The translations under genes and the position numbers were made by a program. Of a stretch of DNA of 64,000 bases, positions 44,568-52,859 are shown in pieces. The notes under the pieces were generated by a model. That model was not told the DNA's origin. It saw nothing but the letters and a program-made list of their open reading frames with translations, and searched no databases. Origin of the DNA: Parachlamydia acanthamoebae (GTDB taxonomy: Bacteria; Chlamydiota; Chlamydiia; Chlamydiales; Parachlamydiaceae); assembly GCF_000875975.1 (NCBI RefSeq), contig NZ_BAWW01000039.1, positions 33,023-97,022 on the forward strand. The letters run 5' to 3'. Every line of letters starts with the position of its first letter. Position 1 is the stretch's first letter.

Positions 44568-45799
44568 ATAAAGAGCTTTCGAAGTCGCATAAAAAATATC
44601 CCTGCTGTGATAAGCAATAGAAAACCCCCTACATGCATGGGAAGACTTGGATAATGCCCAACGAAAGAGCCAGAACACAGAGGACTAAAAATGAGCGCAG
44701 CAGCATTTACAGAGCTTAAAATGCCTAAAGCTTCCCCCTGATTTTCTGAAGAAATGCTATTCGAAACAAGTGTTGTAGAAGAGGGAGTCACAAAGGCGAC
44801 AAAATAACAAATGAGAAATAAGAGCGGCCAAATTAAGAATGAAATCGGCAAAAAAGGAATGCTTAATATCGTGATTCCTGACAGCAAATTCCCCCAGAAA
44901 AAAAGCTTTTCTGCAGTCAAAAACTTGGTGAAAGGTCGAATAAGCAAACCTGTGCTCAAAGCATAAAAGCATCCTGATGCCGCATAAAAAACACCCAACA
45001 TTGTTGCTGTAAAATTCAGCTGAGAAATCAAATAAACAGGAGTAAACTCAAAAAAATAAGACCAACCAAAATTATGAAGGAATGAACAGAGAAATACGAT
45101 TCTAATCTCTCTAAAATAAAAGGCTTTTTTTATGCTAGTCAATCCAGAGCATAAACTTAGCTTAAGCTTTGCAGAGATAAAATGTGTTTCTTTGAAAAGA
45201 AAAAAGACAAATAAAAAATTCAGACCAGTTAAAACCAGCGCTAAAAGAAAGGGTGCGCTGTAACCAAAGGATGACAATATCCCACCAAAAAATGGTCCTA
45301 GCGTAAATCCCACGCCTAAAGCCATACTGTATAATCCAAAATGGTTCGCTTTCTCCTCGTGAGAGCTTAAATCGACAAGCGTGGCTTGAACAATCGACAT
45401 ATTACCTGCCGCACATCCGATGATGATTCGCGAAGCTAATAAAAGCCAAATATTGCTTACGAATACCCCCCAAAGAGCGAAAAGATAACCTAACATTGCT
45501 ATACCTATGCTGATTTGCAAAGGTTTTTTTCGACCCATATTGTCAGAAATCGATCCCCATAAGGGAGCACTAAAGAATTGGGCAAAGGGCATCAAAGCAA
45601 TCAAAATTCCTAGCCACAGCCCCCTTAAATCCGCATTGGTTTCAATTGACAAAAGTCCTGCTGATTGATCAAACAGCATCGCAGCAAATAAGGGGTAGAC
45701 AAGTCCGACTCCCATATAATCAACAAAAGCAATAAATAAGGTTGCATAAAGAGTATTTTTCTTAGAACTGGTCAGCAAAACATCTTGTGAAAAATGCAT
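44564..45799 (-). CDS. MFS transporter (TetA/DHA1-like)
   Basis: 411 residues with twelve helices. Motif A after helix 2 is APLWGSISDNMGRKKPLQIS; the motif C-like GFTLGPFFGGILSSFGY in helix 5 indicates an antiporter of the DHA1 drug-efflux group (TetA-like). It would export small molecules in exchange for protons. GGAG lies 6 bases before the ATG. A single gene. Confidence 0.9.
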   Translation of the reverse strand: MHFSQDVLLTSSKKNTLYATLFIAFVDYMGVGLVYPLFAAMLFDQSAGLLSIETNADLRGLWLGILIALMPFAQFFSAPLWGSISDNMGRKKPLQISIGIAMLGYLFALWGVFVSNIWLLLASRIIIGCAAGNMSIVQATLVDLSSHEEKANHFGLYSMALGVGFTLGPFFGGILSSFGYSAPFLLALVLTGLNFLFVFFLFKETHFISAKLKLSLCSGLTSIKKAFYFREIRIVFLCSFLHNFGWSYFFEFTPVYLISQLNFTATMLGVFYAASGCFYALSTGLLIRPFTKFLTAEKLFFWGNLLSGITILSIPFLPISFLIWPLLFLICYFVAFVTPSSTTLVSNSISSENQGEALGILSSVNAAALIFSPLCSGSFVGHYPSLPMHVGGFLLLITAGIFFMRLRKLFI

Positions 45800-45960
45800 C
45801 CTAATCTCCGATAAAATTTAAAATAGAAAAAATGAATAATGACGTAATGGCCGGGGAAAAATGTAGGAATATAAAGAAAAATACAAAAGAATGGCTAAAA
45901 GCCATGTAGATGGTGCAATTAATTATACAAGAAAAATCATTTAATTCAAATCATTTTTGC

Positions 45961-46512
45961 TTACTTATAATGCAAATGCGCCTTTTTTCTAGCTAAAGAT
46001 ATGTGGAAATCATGACCAAAAAGTTTTGGAGTCGCCCCATACTTTTCTCTCAGTTTTTCTAGCTCTGGAGATTCTACCTGTAACACTGCATAACTGGTAT
46101 TTTTTGATAATTGAAGAACCACAATTTTTTTGGGAATAAAATGGAAGGTTTTCCCTAACTCTTCTGGAGTAATGTGTTCATCTGCATAAAAAACGCTGAT
46201 GTGAGCTCCTGGAGAATCTATTCTACGAAAATAGGGCGGGACCCTAAAACCATCTTCTTTAAGCCCTAGCATGGGAAAAAGCCTTCGAATATAGTCATCA
46301 TCCACTTTAAGATAGACAAATCCATCTGATTTTCCCACTAATTTTCCCTCTAGTGGTAAGTGTTCGGTAGCATAGCTGACAACACTCTGCCAGGCAGGAT
46401 TTTCCCTGACGACTAAATGCTTTTTTTTGTGCACGTGTTCTCTTGAGCACCCTAAATTAACCAGAGAAATAAACGCTAATACACAGTAGACGAAAATTTT
46501 AAAATGACTCAT
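45961..46512 (-). CDS. Predicted lipoprotein with 2H-phosphoesterase-like motifs
   Basis: About 183 residues starting MSHFKIFVYCVLAFISLVNLGC, a lipoprotein signal with lipobox LVNLGC. The start at 46512 follows AAGGAA; the longer upstream frame would bury the signal. The mature part has two His-x-Ser-x motifs, GAHISVF (mid-protein) and HDFHISLA (near the C terminus), about 75 residues apart, the arrangement of the 2H phosphoesterase/RNA-ligase-like superfamily, whose members act on cyclic or 2'-5' phosphodiesters. A periplasmic or surface lipoprotein of this kind would be unusual. It follows the broken SDR gene by 17 bases. Confidence 0.68.
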   Translation of the reverse strand: MSHFKIFVYCVLAFISLVNLGCSREHVHKKKHLVVRENPAWQSVVSYATEHLPLEGKLVGKSDGFVYLKVDDDYIRRLFPMLGLKEDGFRVPPYFRRIDSPGAHISVFYADEHITPEELGKTFHFIPKKIVVLQLSKNTSYAVLQVESPELEKLREKYGATPKLFGHDFHISLARKKAHLHYK

Positions 46513-46529
46513 GAGATTCCTTATTTCAT

Positions 46530-47281
46530 TCAAAAATACCCGCCCGAGATAAACATGATTTCTCCTGTAATCCACGTGGTGTCATCTGATGCTAAAAAGA
46601 CAACAGCAGGAGCGATATCTTTTGGCAGGCCAATTCTTTCAAGTGGGGTTTTTGATTCCACTTGCTGACAAAATTCCCCTTTATCAATGCCCATGGAATG
46701 GACACCCTCAATCTCTACCATCCCGGAGTTGACCGAATTGACCCGGATCTTTCGATGGCCAAGCTCTTTACTTAAACACTTTGTGATTGGGTCAACAGCC
46801 CCTTTGCTTGCACTATAGACAGACATATTGGGGAGCGTGGAAACACTAGCCGTAGAACCAATATTAATGATACTACCTCCGGAGCCCCAAAATACTCTAC
46901 AGCTTTTCGAGAGACCAAAAGTAACCCAAGCACATTTATTTCAAATATTTTATAAAAATGTTCTGGAGTAACATCTTCAATGGGGTGAAACTCCTATATC
47001 CCTGCATTATTTACCAAGATGTCAAGTCGTCCAAAGTGATTAAATGTTTCAGAGAAAAGGCGTTTAACGTCGTCAGGCTTAGAAATATTGGCCTGTATAG
47101 CAATGGCTTTTCCCTCCTTCTTGTCAATTTCCGCAACAACTTTTTCTGCATCTTCTTTGCTCGATGCATAATCAACAACTACAGCAGCTCCTTCCGCGGC
47201 AAAGTGCATCGCAATGGAAGCTCCAATGCCTTTTGAGCCCCCTGTTACAATCACCACTTTATCCGCCATCTTTTTTGACAT
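46530..47281 (-). pseudogene. Short-chain dehydrogenase broken by a UAG and a frameshift
   Basis: The N-terminal part (47281-46997) is a classical SDR: VIVTGGSKGIGASIA, ILVNNAG. A TAG at 46994-46996 falls where a residue follows NNAGI; the frame continues as EFHPIEDVTPEHFYKIFEIN and VSRKAVEYF. Around 46885-46895 one base is lost in a G run, and the shifted frame gives SGGSIINIGSTAS, then the catalytic YSASK and LASDDTTWITGEIMFISGGYF to 46530. Two lesions make this a true pseudogene. It is of the FabG/glucose-dehydrogenase type. A second, intact SDR of similar type is at 60094-60861. Confidence 0.85.
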
Positions 47282-47435
47282 ATCAGCACCTTTAAAGGTA
47301 TGTGTTCGAAATTCACATTATAAAAGCCGACATAATGCGTAAACAATTTTTTAATATTGTCATTTTCTAAATCTTTTTCTATGCTGTCCCTAAACCGTTC
47401 GCCAATATTTTTATTTAAAAACAAAGAGGCTTAAT

Positions 47436-48542
47436 ATGATTCAAAATGATTCTTCCGATAATACCCTTCCCAATTGGTTAGCTATCCCTGAATTTGTGGC
47501 TAAAACAACGACTGAAGAAAAAACGATCCGTGCCTGTCATCAATCTTTAGCCTTACTAAGTTTATATGGACTCTTTGCAGTATCGACTAGAGAATCCGGT
47601 TTTTTAGCTTATGCTTCCTATGCTTCAATGGCGTACAATATTCAAAAAATTGCAGCGGTTGTGCTAGGCTATTTGGTTTACCCAGCAGCCTTAACATCTT
47701 TCCCTTTTTGTGGTCGCAAGTCCATTAAAGAAGAAGGAGCTGAGCAAATCGCAAACCTTCGAAATGAGAGTTATGTCGTTAAAGAATTTTTTATCAAAAA
47801 ATCTGGAATTGCGTATTCCGCGATTCTTGTTACGGATCAAACCCGCATTAAAAATGGGAAATGGGTGATTTGTGCTCTAGGAAATGGCATGGATATGGAA
47901 ACCCATGTCTATCGATTTGCAAAGGAACATTTTGCATATGATTGCAATACATTGTTGATAAACGGTCCTTCTGTCGTTTCAAGCAAAGGCTGGCCAACCC
48001 CTTATCAGATGGGCGCCGGATTTGAAGCTGGAATACAATTTTTGGAACAGACAATAAAAGCAACTCATATCATCATGAAAGGCTTATCTCTTGGCGGAGC
48101 TATGATGGCTAAAGCCATTGAACAGCATGATTTTAACAAGGGGCAAAAAGACGGCATTCAGTATTTATCGATTACAGATCGTTCATTCAGTGATTTGGCC
48201 AAAACTGCAGGAGCTATTATAAGCCAGTTTTCAAGCCCCTTCATGGGATGGATAGTTGAACGAATTTTCTATCTTGCTAATTTGAATATTAACGCGATAA
48301 ACGCGGCCCAAAAGCTCAGTCAGCTCGACATCACGCATATCATTATTCAGCATGTTTCACCTGAAGCCAAAGGGGGAGATCATATTATCCCCGACAAAGT
48401 TTCCCTTGCCGTAGCTTTGCACGAAAATCCCACACTCGAGCACAAAATATTTTTAGAGTCGAGATCGATTCTTCATAATAAAGCACTTCCAAATGGTATT
48501 CAGAACCTATTAAATGTTCAAATAGAAAATTTTTTAAATTAA
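47436..48542 (+). CDS. DUF818-like (CHLPS 43-kDa type) alpha/beta-hydrolase-like protein
   Basis: 368 residues. N-terminal third: a hydrophobic region (residues about 35-85). C-terminal two thirds: alpha/beta-hydrolase-like, with WVICALGNGMDMET, NTLLINGPSV, and the nucleophile elbow MKGLSLGGAMM (Ser218, GxSxG). A late GGDHIIP could supply the His. The combination, especially the G-N-G-M-D-E-like strand and the SLGG elbow, matches the Chlamydia-restricted DUF818 family as I know it (CHLPS protein). Function is unknown in that family. AGAGG precedes the ATG. The gene stands alone and ends at a hairpin. Confidence 0.7.
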   Translation: MIQNDSSDNTLPNWLAIPEFVAKTTTEEKTIRACHQSLALLSLYGLFAVSTRESGFLAYASYASMAYNIQKIAAVVLGYLVYPAALTSFPFCGRKSIKEEGAEQIANLRNESYVVKEFFIKKSGIAYSAILVTDQTRIKNGKWVICALGNGMDMETHVYRFAKEHFAYDCNTLLINGPSVVSSKGWPTPYQMGAGFEAGIQFLEQTIKATHIIMKGLSLGGAMMAKAIEQHDFNKGQKDGIQYLSITDRSFSDLAKTAGAIISQFSSPFMGWIVERIFYLANLNINAINAAQKLSQLDITHIIIQHVSPEAKGGDHIIPDKVSLAVALHENPTLEHKIFLESRSILHNKALPNGIQNLLNVQIENFLN

Positions 48543-48613
48543 AACAAGATTAGAATTTCATAGAAAAATTGACCTCTCTTTTGAATTTTCTCTTCTCTAG
48601 TGTAAAAAATCCG

Positions 48614-48636
48614 GCCCCTATAGAATTTATGGGGGC
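48614..48636 (+). terminator. Hairpin after the DUF818-like gene
   Basis: A 9-base stem with one G-T pair (48614-48622 / 48628-48636), loop of five, 71 bases after the stop at 48542. No T tract follows, so termination is likely but not certain. Confidence 0.4.
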
Positions 48637-48662
48637 TTGTCTAGTGGATTGCATTAAATTTG

Positions 48663-48863
48663 ATGAAAACCCTTAGACTAGAGATTCAAAAAGAAACAAC
48701 CTATGATCAAACAATAACTATTGCTTCCAACCACATAATTGAAAGCATTTTAAAAGAGAATGAAAAGATCTTGCTCTTTCATATTGGCAAAATAGAAAAC
48801 ACTCCTCCAGAACTCGATTGCACAAGAGGAAATGCATTGGGCAATTATTTCTTAAAGAATTAA
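48663..48863 (+). CDS. Small open frame, doubtful
   Basis: A 66-residue frame (MKTLRLEIQKETTYDQTITI...). No family is recognised, there is no ribosome site, and the sequence just upstream is a hairpin. It may be a gene remnant. It is listed because nothing else occupies this stretch. Confidence 0.25.
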   Translation: MKTLRLEIQKETTYDQTITIASNHIIESILKENEKILLFHIGKIENTPPELDCTRGNALGNYFLKN

Positions 48864-48892
48864 CACAATTTAGTGAGTAATTTTCTTAAATT

Positions 48893-48914
48893 GCAGGCTT
48901 CAATAAAAGCCTGC
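48893..48914 (-). terminator. Hairpin at the end of the Cys-Pro array
   Basis: A perfect 8-base stem (48893-48900 / 48907-48914), GC-rich, loop of six, 53 bases after the minus-strand stop at 48968. A likely end of the array transcript. Confidence 0.5.
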
Positions 48915-48967
48915 ATAATAGAGTGATCAAAAATGAAAATTCATCATTTATAAATGCTCATAATTAG

Positions 48968-49663
48968 CTACAGTGTAAAATTAATCGTCTTTATGTCACC
49001 TGCATTTATGGTATTGAAGGGCTCGTTCACAATTACTCCCCGTTTATCGGTTTCTACTGTGACTATTAGTGGAGTTAATACGGGGTTAATCGGTGATGCG
49101 CCGCTTACTCCAACAATAATAATTCTCCAAACCCCAGCAGGTAAAGGCGATACTTGGAACCAAACCACACCATCACTAGTATTAGGAAGTACTGTGACGC
49201 TGTAGCCCTGAGAATTTCCAGCTGGGTCTATTTGCGCAAAAGATACAGTGAAAGTGTCATTTTCCAGAAAAATCCCCTCCAAAAAGAAATGAGGTCGTTA
49301 TATTATCTTCGAGAGTTTCTGGAGGACATACTGGACATTCTGGGCAAACGGGACAGTCTGAGCCGTTGGGCATACTGGGCACTCTGGACAGGTAGGCTTA
49401 ACAACTTTCATTTTTGTATGATTATTATTATCTTTTCCGATGTAATAACCACCAACGCCTGTCGCTGCTAAAAGAGCAGCATTGAATAGACATTTTTTTA
49501 CTTTATCCATAGGACGTTCGTAAGAAACATCACAAGTTTCTTCATTTGTCATTTCCTTATAAATTTCTGTATTTGTTTCGTCGTCAAACGCTTCATCAGC
49601 TTGAATTCTGATTGGATTCATCAAAAAAAAGCTGGCTGTCATAAAACTTAAAAAACAATTCAA
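48968..49663 (-). pseudogene. Cys-Pro-repeat protein A3, broken copy
   Basis: This is the third A-type copy. N-terminal frame: NCFLSFMTASFFLMNPIRIQADE, an acidic stretch, the hydrophobic segment NAALLAATGVGGYYIG, then PTCPECPVCPTAQ. Here the frame shifts (about 49350): the next frame gives CPVCPECPVCPPETLEDNI and SFLFGGDF, and a second shift near 49270 (one A missing) restores NDTFTVSFAQIDPAG and the C-terminal domain to 48968 (VSPLPAGVWRIIIVGVSGAS). The expected Met-Lys start is also absent; the first codon would be TTG or ATT. Three defects against two intact paralogues (A1, A2) show a decayed gene. Confidence 0.85.
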
Positions 49664-50185
49664 AAAAAATCTCAGAAGAATTTACTGCCTTTTAAAAAGA
49701 TCTTTATTTCACGCCCTTTTACATATATTTTTTATTTGGTTTTGTCTTGTCGAAAGACATCAGGAAGTGGATATTTGCGATTTTCATCGTATATTCATTT
49801 TGCAAAATGATCTCATGCAAAAACTTAATCAAAAATCTCGACTTACTACATCGCTTCTTCTGGGATCTGCAGACGAATAAAAAATGTGAATCAAATGAAC
49901 TAGATGACCATTTTTAAATTTTAACTTTGCCCTTGCCAAAATAGTTCCTCTTCCAGAAATTCAAGAAGAAAACAATCTTCTCTCATAGCTCTCGCCTAGC
50001 AAAGTAAACTTATCTCATCACATTGGAATTATCTATACTGAGAGAAAAAAACTCCTATCTCCTACAAATTAAATAGTTATGAAAACAATTCTTCCCTTTT
50101 TATGAAAAAACTATTTTCAGCTGATTGATAAAAAGTTAATCTAGAAAATATGTAAGTTTCTTACCGAAACCTACATATTTAAAGC
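49664..50185. other. 522-base gene-free spacer in the Cys-Pro array
   Basis: AT-rich, no open frame with coding character and no remnant of a B gene that I can read. It contains the strong hairpin at 50146-50180 after gene B2. The equivalent spacer between the first and second A-B pairs is only about 125 bases, so this one has been enlarged or has lost a gene. Confidence 0.6.
50146..50180 (-). terminator. Terminator after gene B2
   Basis: A 15-base stem with one mismatch (50146-50160 / 50166-50180), loop of five, immediately after the minus-strand stop at 50186, followed on that strand by TTTTCTAG and later TTTTT. Confidence 0.65.
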
Positions 50186-50641
50186 TTAGAAGAGGTAGGG
50201 AACCGGAAAACCTGTCAATGAAGATTGTCCTGCTCTAATAGTAATCGCATTAAACGTATAACTATCTGAATTTACTGATACTGAGTAATCTAATACTGAA
50301 AAGCCTGTTGTAGTATTAAATGGAGTCGCAACAATTTCAAAATCACCGCCTGGAAAAGTTCCACTTTGTGAAAGCGTAACGGTGTTTCCTGCAGTTACCA
50401 CTTGTGTTGTAATGCTTCCATCAGTGGCGTACAATGAAACTGAAGTATCAGGCCCTGAAACAAGAGTCGCCTGCACAGTCACAGTTCCTGTAAATGTTAA
50501 CGTTGTAGTAGGGCATGTGGGACATGTGGGACAAGTTGGGCATGTTGGACAGGGACAAGTTAATGAAAACATTTCACATGGATATAAACCTAGCAAACAA
50601 ACAAGGAGCAAACCTTGGAGAAGCGAAATAAAATTTCTCAT
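50186..50641 (-). CDS. Exported Cys-Pro-repeat protein B2
   Basis: 151 residues. A signal peptide (RNFISLLQGLLLVCLLGLYPCEMFS) is followed at once by CPCP and four PTCP repeats (about residues 30-46), then a domain of about 100 residues, probably beta, with ATDGSITTQVV, AGNTVTLSQSGTFPGG and a C-terminal VPYLF. It is a close paralogue of B1. The 13-base gap after A2 (TTTGGAGCTTTAG on the coding strand) contains the ribosome site GGAG and is almost identical to the A1-B1 gap. The regular cysteines, two residues apart, suggest disulfide cross-linking or metal binding outside the cytoplasm. Function unknown. Confidence 0.85.
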   Translation of the reverse strand: MRNFISLLQGLLLVCLLGLYPCEMFSLTCPCPTCPTCPTCPTCPTTTLTFTGTVTVQATLVSGPDTSVSLYATDGSITTQVVTAGNTVTLSQSGTFPGGDFEIVATPFNTTTGFSVLDYSVSVNSDSYTFNAITIRAGQSSLTGFPVPYLF

Positions 50642-50654
50642 CTAAAGCTCCAAA

Positions 50655-51368
50655 CTATGAAGAAATTGTAAAGTTAATTGTCATGATATCGCCTGGGGTA
50701 ATTCCACCAAATGTCTCTTGTGCGATAATACCAGAATTAGCTGTTGACACGGTGACAAATATCGAAGGCAGCACAGGCTGAGATGCGCCATCCACTCCTG
50801 TGATGATAAGCCTCCAAATCCCTGGCGTAAGAGGGGGACCTTGTATTCTCTGAGCCAATTTTGTTTGACTCGGCGATACAGTAATGCTATCGTTACGATA
50901 ACTTCCATCAGGAGATACAAACGCAAAAGCGATGGTAAGTGAACTAGTCGTTATAAAATCTCCACTAACGGTAACCGTTACAGTCACCGTATCATCAACG
51001 CTGGTAGAAGGACAGCCACATGTTGCACAAGTCGGACATACACAATCAGGTGGACATGGAGAACATTCTGGACAAACAGGGCAATCTGGCTTAATCACCT
51101 TTTTTTTTGTATGGCTATTATCTTCCCCTAAATAATACCCCCCGACTCCCGTAGCAGCGACTAAAAGGGCTGCACTTAATAGATAATTTCCTAGATTCGA
51201 CTTAGGAGGTTGTCTTAGTGGGTCAACATCTTCTTGATATACCGTTTCTTCAACATTCTCCGTCTTTTCCTCGTCACCATCCACTTCTTCCGCATGTATT
51301 TTCATGGGATTAGCCAGAAAAAAACAGGCTGTCATAAAACTTAAAAAAATATTGAATAATGGTTTCAT
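50655..51368 (-). CDS. Exported Cys-Pro-repeat protein A2
   Basis: About 237 residues. Order: signal peptide (KPLFNIFLSFMTACFFLANPMKIHAEE), acidic linker, hydrophobic segment YLLSAALLVAATGVGGYYLG (about 62-82), Lys-rich stretch, then CPVCPECSPCPPDC and CPTCATCGCP (about 12 Cys in 30 residues), then a C-terminal domain with YRNDSITVSP, PLTPGIWRLIITGVDGAS and NFTISS. Start by comparison with A1 (MK-x-x-F-N-x-F). With B2 it forms a pair with a 13-base spacer. The hydrophobic segment suggests A proteins are anchored and B proteins are released, but this is inference. Confidence 0.85.
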   Translation of the reverse strand: MKPLFNIFLSFMTACFFLANPMKIHAEEVDGDEEKTENVEETVYQEDVDPLRQPPKSNLGNYLLSAALLVAATGVGGYYLGEDNSHTKKKVIKPDCPVCPECSPCPPDCVCPTCATCGCPSTSVDDTVTVTVTVSGDFITTSSLTIAFAFVSPDGSYRNDSITVSPSQTKLAQRIQGPPLTPGIWRLIITGVDGASQPVLPSIFVTVSTANSGIIAQETFGGITPGDIMTINFTISS

Positions 51369-51496
51369 CATATCATCTCACTGTAATAAACAGTCTTTAG
51401 TTCAAGTTCATCTTGTTTGTAAACTTTTTTTACACACGCAATATTCATATTCACTCACAACTTAGCAACCCCGTAAAAATTTACTCGATTTCTTCT

Positions 51497-51949
51497 TTAA
51501 AAATGGTAAGGAACGTTAAAACGTGTGATCGCTGATTCACCAGCGACTGCAGAAATACTGGCAAACGTGTATACGGGACCGTTCATAGATACATTGTAAG
51601 TCAGTTCCGCAAAACCAGTTGATGCATTTATAGGTGTTGCAATAATTTCAGCCGATCCAGCTGGAAAGGACCCACTAAGAGAGAGCGTGATTGTATTTCC
51701 TGCAGACAATGTTTGTGTTGTAATGCTTCCATCTGTTGCAACCAATGATACTGTAACATCAGGTCCCGTGTGGAGAGTCACTTGAACATCTATAGGTCCA
51801 TCGTAAAACACAAGAGGAGGACATGTGGGACATGTCGGGCATGTTGGACATGTTGGGCACGGACAAGGTGCTGAAAAAATTGCAAATGGATACAAGCTTA
51901 GTAAACCAACAGCAAATAAACCTTTGAGAATTGAAACAAAATTTTTCAT
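51497..51949 (-). CDS. Exported Cys-Pro-repeat protein B1
   Basis: 150 residues. Signal peptide (KNFVSILKGLFAVGLLSLYPFAIFS), then APCPCPTCP with further PTCP units, then a domain of about 100 residues: TGPDVTVSLVATDGSITTQ, AGNTITLSLSGSFPAG, FAELTYNVSMN, ending FNVPYHF. Roughly half the residues match B2 by eye across the domain. The 13-base gap to A1 reads ATTGGAGCTTTAG on the coding strand, carrying GGAG. It has no relative I can name. Confidence 0.85.
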   Translation of the reverse strand: MKNFVSILKGLFAVGLLSLYPFAIFSAPCPCPTCPTCPTCPTCPPLVFYDGPIDVQVTLHTGPDVTVSLVATDGSITTQTLSAGNTITLSLSGSFPAGSAEIIATPINASTGFAELTYNVSMNGPVYTFASISAVAGESAITRFNVPYHF

Positions 51950-51962
51950 CTAAAGCTCCAAT

Positions 51963-52685
51963 CTAAGGAATTGTAAAGTTAAGGGTTAGCACGTCGCCTG
52001 GATTTACCGTATTAAACGTCTGGCTAGCGATCAGCCCAGAAGAAGTAAAGACATCGACAACTAACACTGGTGTAGAAATAGGCGATGCCCCATTGACTCC
52101 CATCACAACAATTTTCCAAACTCCAGGAGATAAGGGTGGGCCTTGCTCCAATGATACGCTTGTCGTTACGTTAGGAACCACCGTAATGCTATCGTTACGA
52201 TAATTTCCATCGGGAGAAACTAATGCGTAAGAGATGGTCATTGTATTCGTGCCAACAGTATCGCCGTGAAAAGTAAACACAGCATTCACATTGCTATTAA
52301 CAGTATCTGTTGGACAAGCCGGACAAGTGGAACAAGTTGGACATTCACCACAGTTAGTCGGACATGTTGGACAATCCGGGCAAACTGGACATTGAGGTCT
52401 GATCTTTTTTGTTTTCGGATCGTTACCCGCATAATAGCCACCCACTCCAGCAGCGACAGCAGCAATAATCGCGGCACCGAATAGGTATTTTTTAATGTTT
52501 GATTTGGGATAATAAGGAACATCACAAACTTCTGTAGAAATTTCACTGGCTTCCGTGCAAGATGTCTCTTCATAAATTTCTGTATTTATTTCACCACAGA
52601 CTTCATCAGCCTGAATTCTGATAGGAGCGATCAGAAAAGAGCAAGCGGTTGTCAAACTTAAAAAAACGTTAAAAAAATATTTCAT
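51963..52685 (-). CDS. Exported Cys-Pro-repeat protein A1
   Basis: About 240 residues, first gene of the array. Signal peptide (KYFFNVFLSLTTACSFLIAPIRIQA), acidic region with a few Cys, hydrophobic segment YLFGAAIIAAVAAGVGGYYAG, a basic stretch, then the Cys block CPVCPDCPTCPTNCGECP and CSTCPACP, then the C-terminal domain (MTISYALVSPDGNYRNDSI, PLSPGVWKIVVMGVNGAS, LTLNFTIP). Start at 52685 by comparison with A2; an ATG at 52694 is in the same frame. The 5' leaders of A1 and A2 share AGTGAGATGAT. Cytoplasmic Cys would be reduced, so the block makes most sense outside the membrane. Confidence 0.85.
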   Translation of the reverse strand: MKYFFNVFLSLTTACSFLIAPIRIQADEVCGEINTEIYEETSCTEASEISTEVCDVPYYPKSNIKKYLFGAAIIAAVAAGVGGYYAGNDPKTKKIRPQCPVCPDCPTCPTNCGECPTCSTCPACPTDTVNSNVNAVFTFHGDTVGTNTMTISYALVSPDGNYRNDSITVVPNVTTSVSLEQGPPLSPGVWKIVVMGVNGASPISTPVLVVDVFTSSGLIASQTFNTVNPGDVLTLNFTIP

Positions 52686-52859
52686 AAATATCATCTCACT
52701 TTTAAAAACATCGTGTACCTGATAACCATTTATCGTGTAAATATTTTTTTACTATTTTGAAAAATTCTCTTCTTTGAATAAAATTTAAAAGTTCTTAAAA
52801 ACATGTCCTAAAATGGGCGAGCACAAAAAAAGATCGCTTATTTCAAGAACCATATTTTT

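Larger units (their letters stand above)
48543..48967. other. Region between the DUF818-like gene and the Cys-Pro array
   Basis: 425 bases with two hairpins (48614-48636 and 48893-48914) and one short frame. There is no trace of a third B-type Cys-Pro gene after the broken A3 copy, although the A-B pattern would predict one here. Confidence 0.6.

Noticed and set aside
50382..50645. Plus-strand frame rich in Gly-His-Val repeats
   Set aside because: It is the complement of the PTCP repeat of B2; no start site and no counterpart with conserved ends at B1.
50500..51870. Short direct DNA repeats of the GGACATGTGG type as a possible CRISPR or VNTR locus
   Set aside because: They are codon repeats of Cys-Pro-Thr inside genes, 9 bases long, without spacers.
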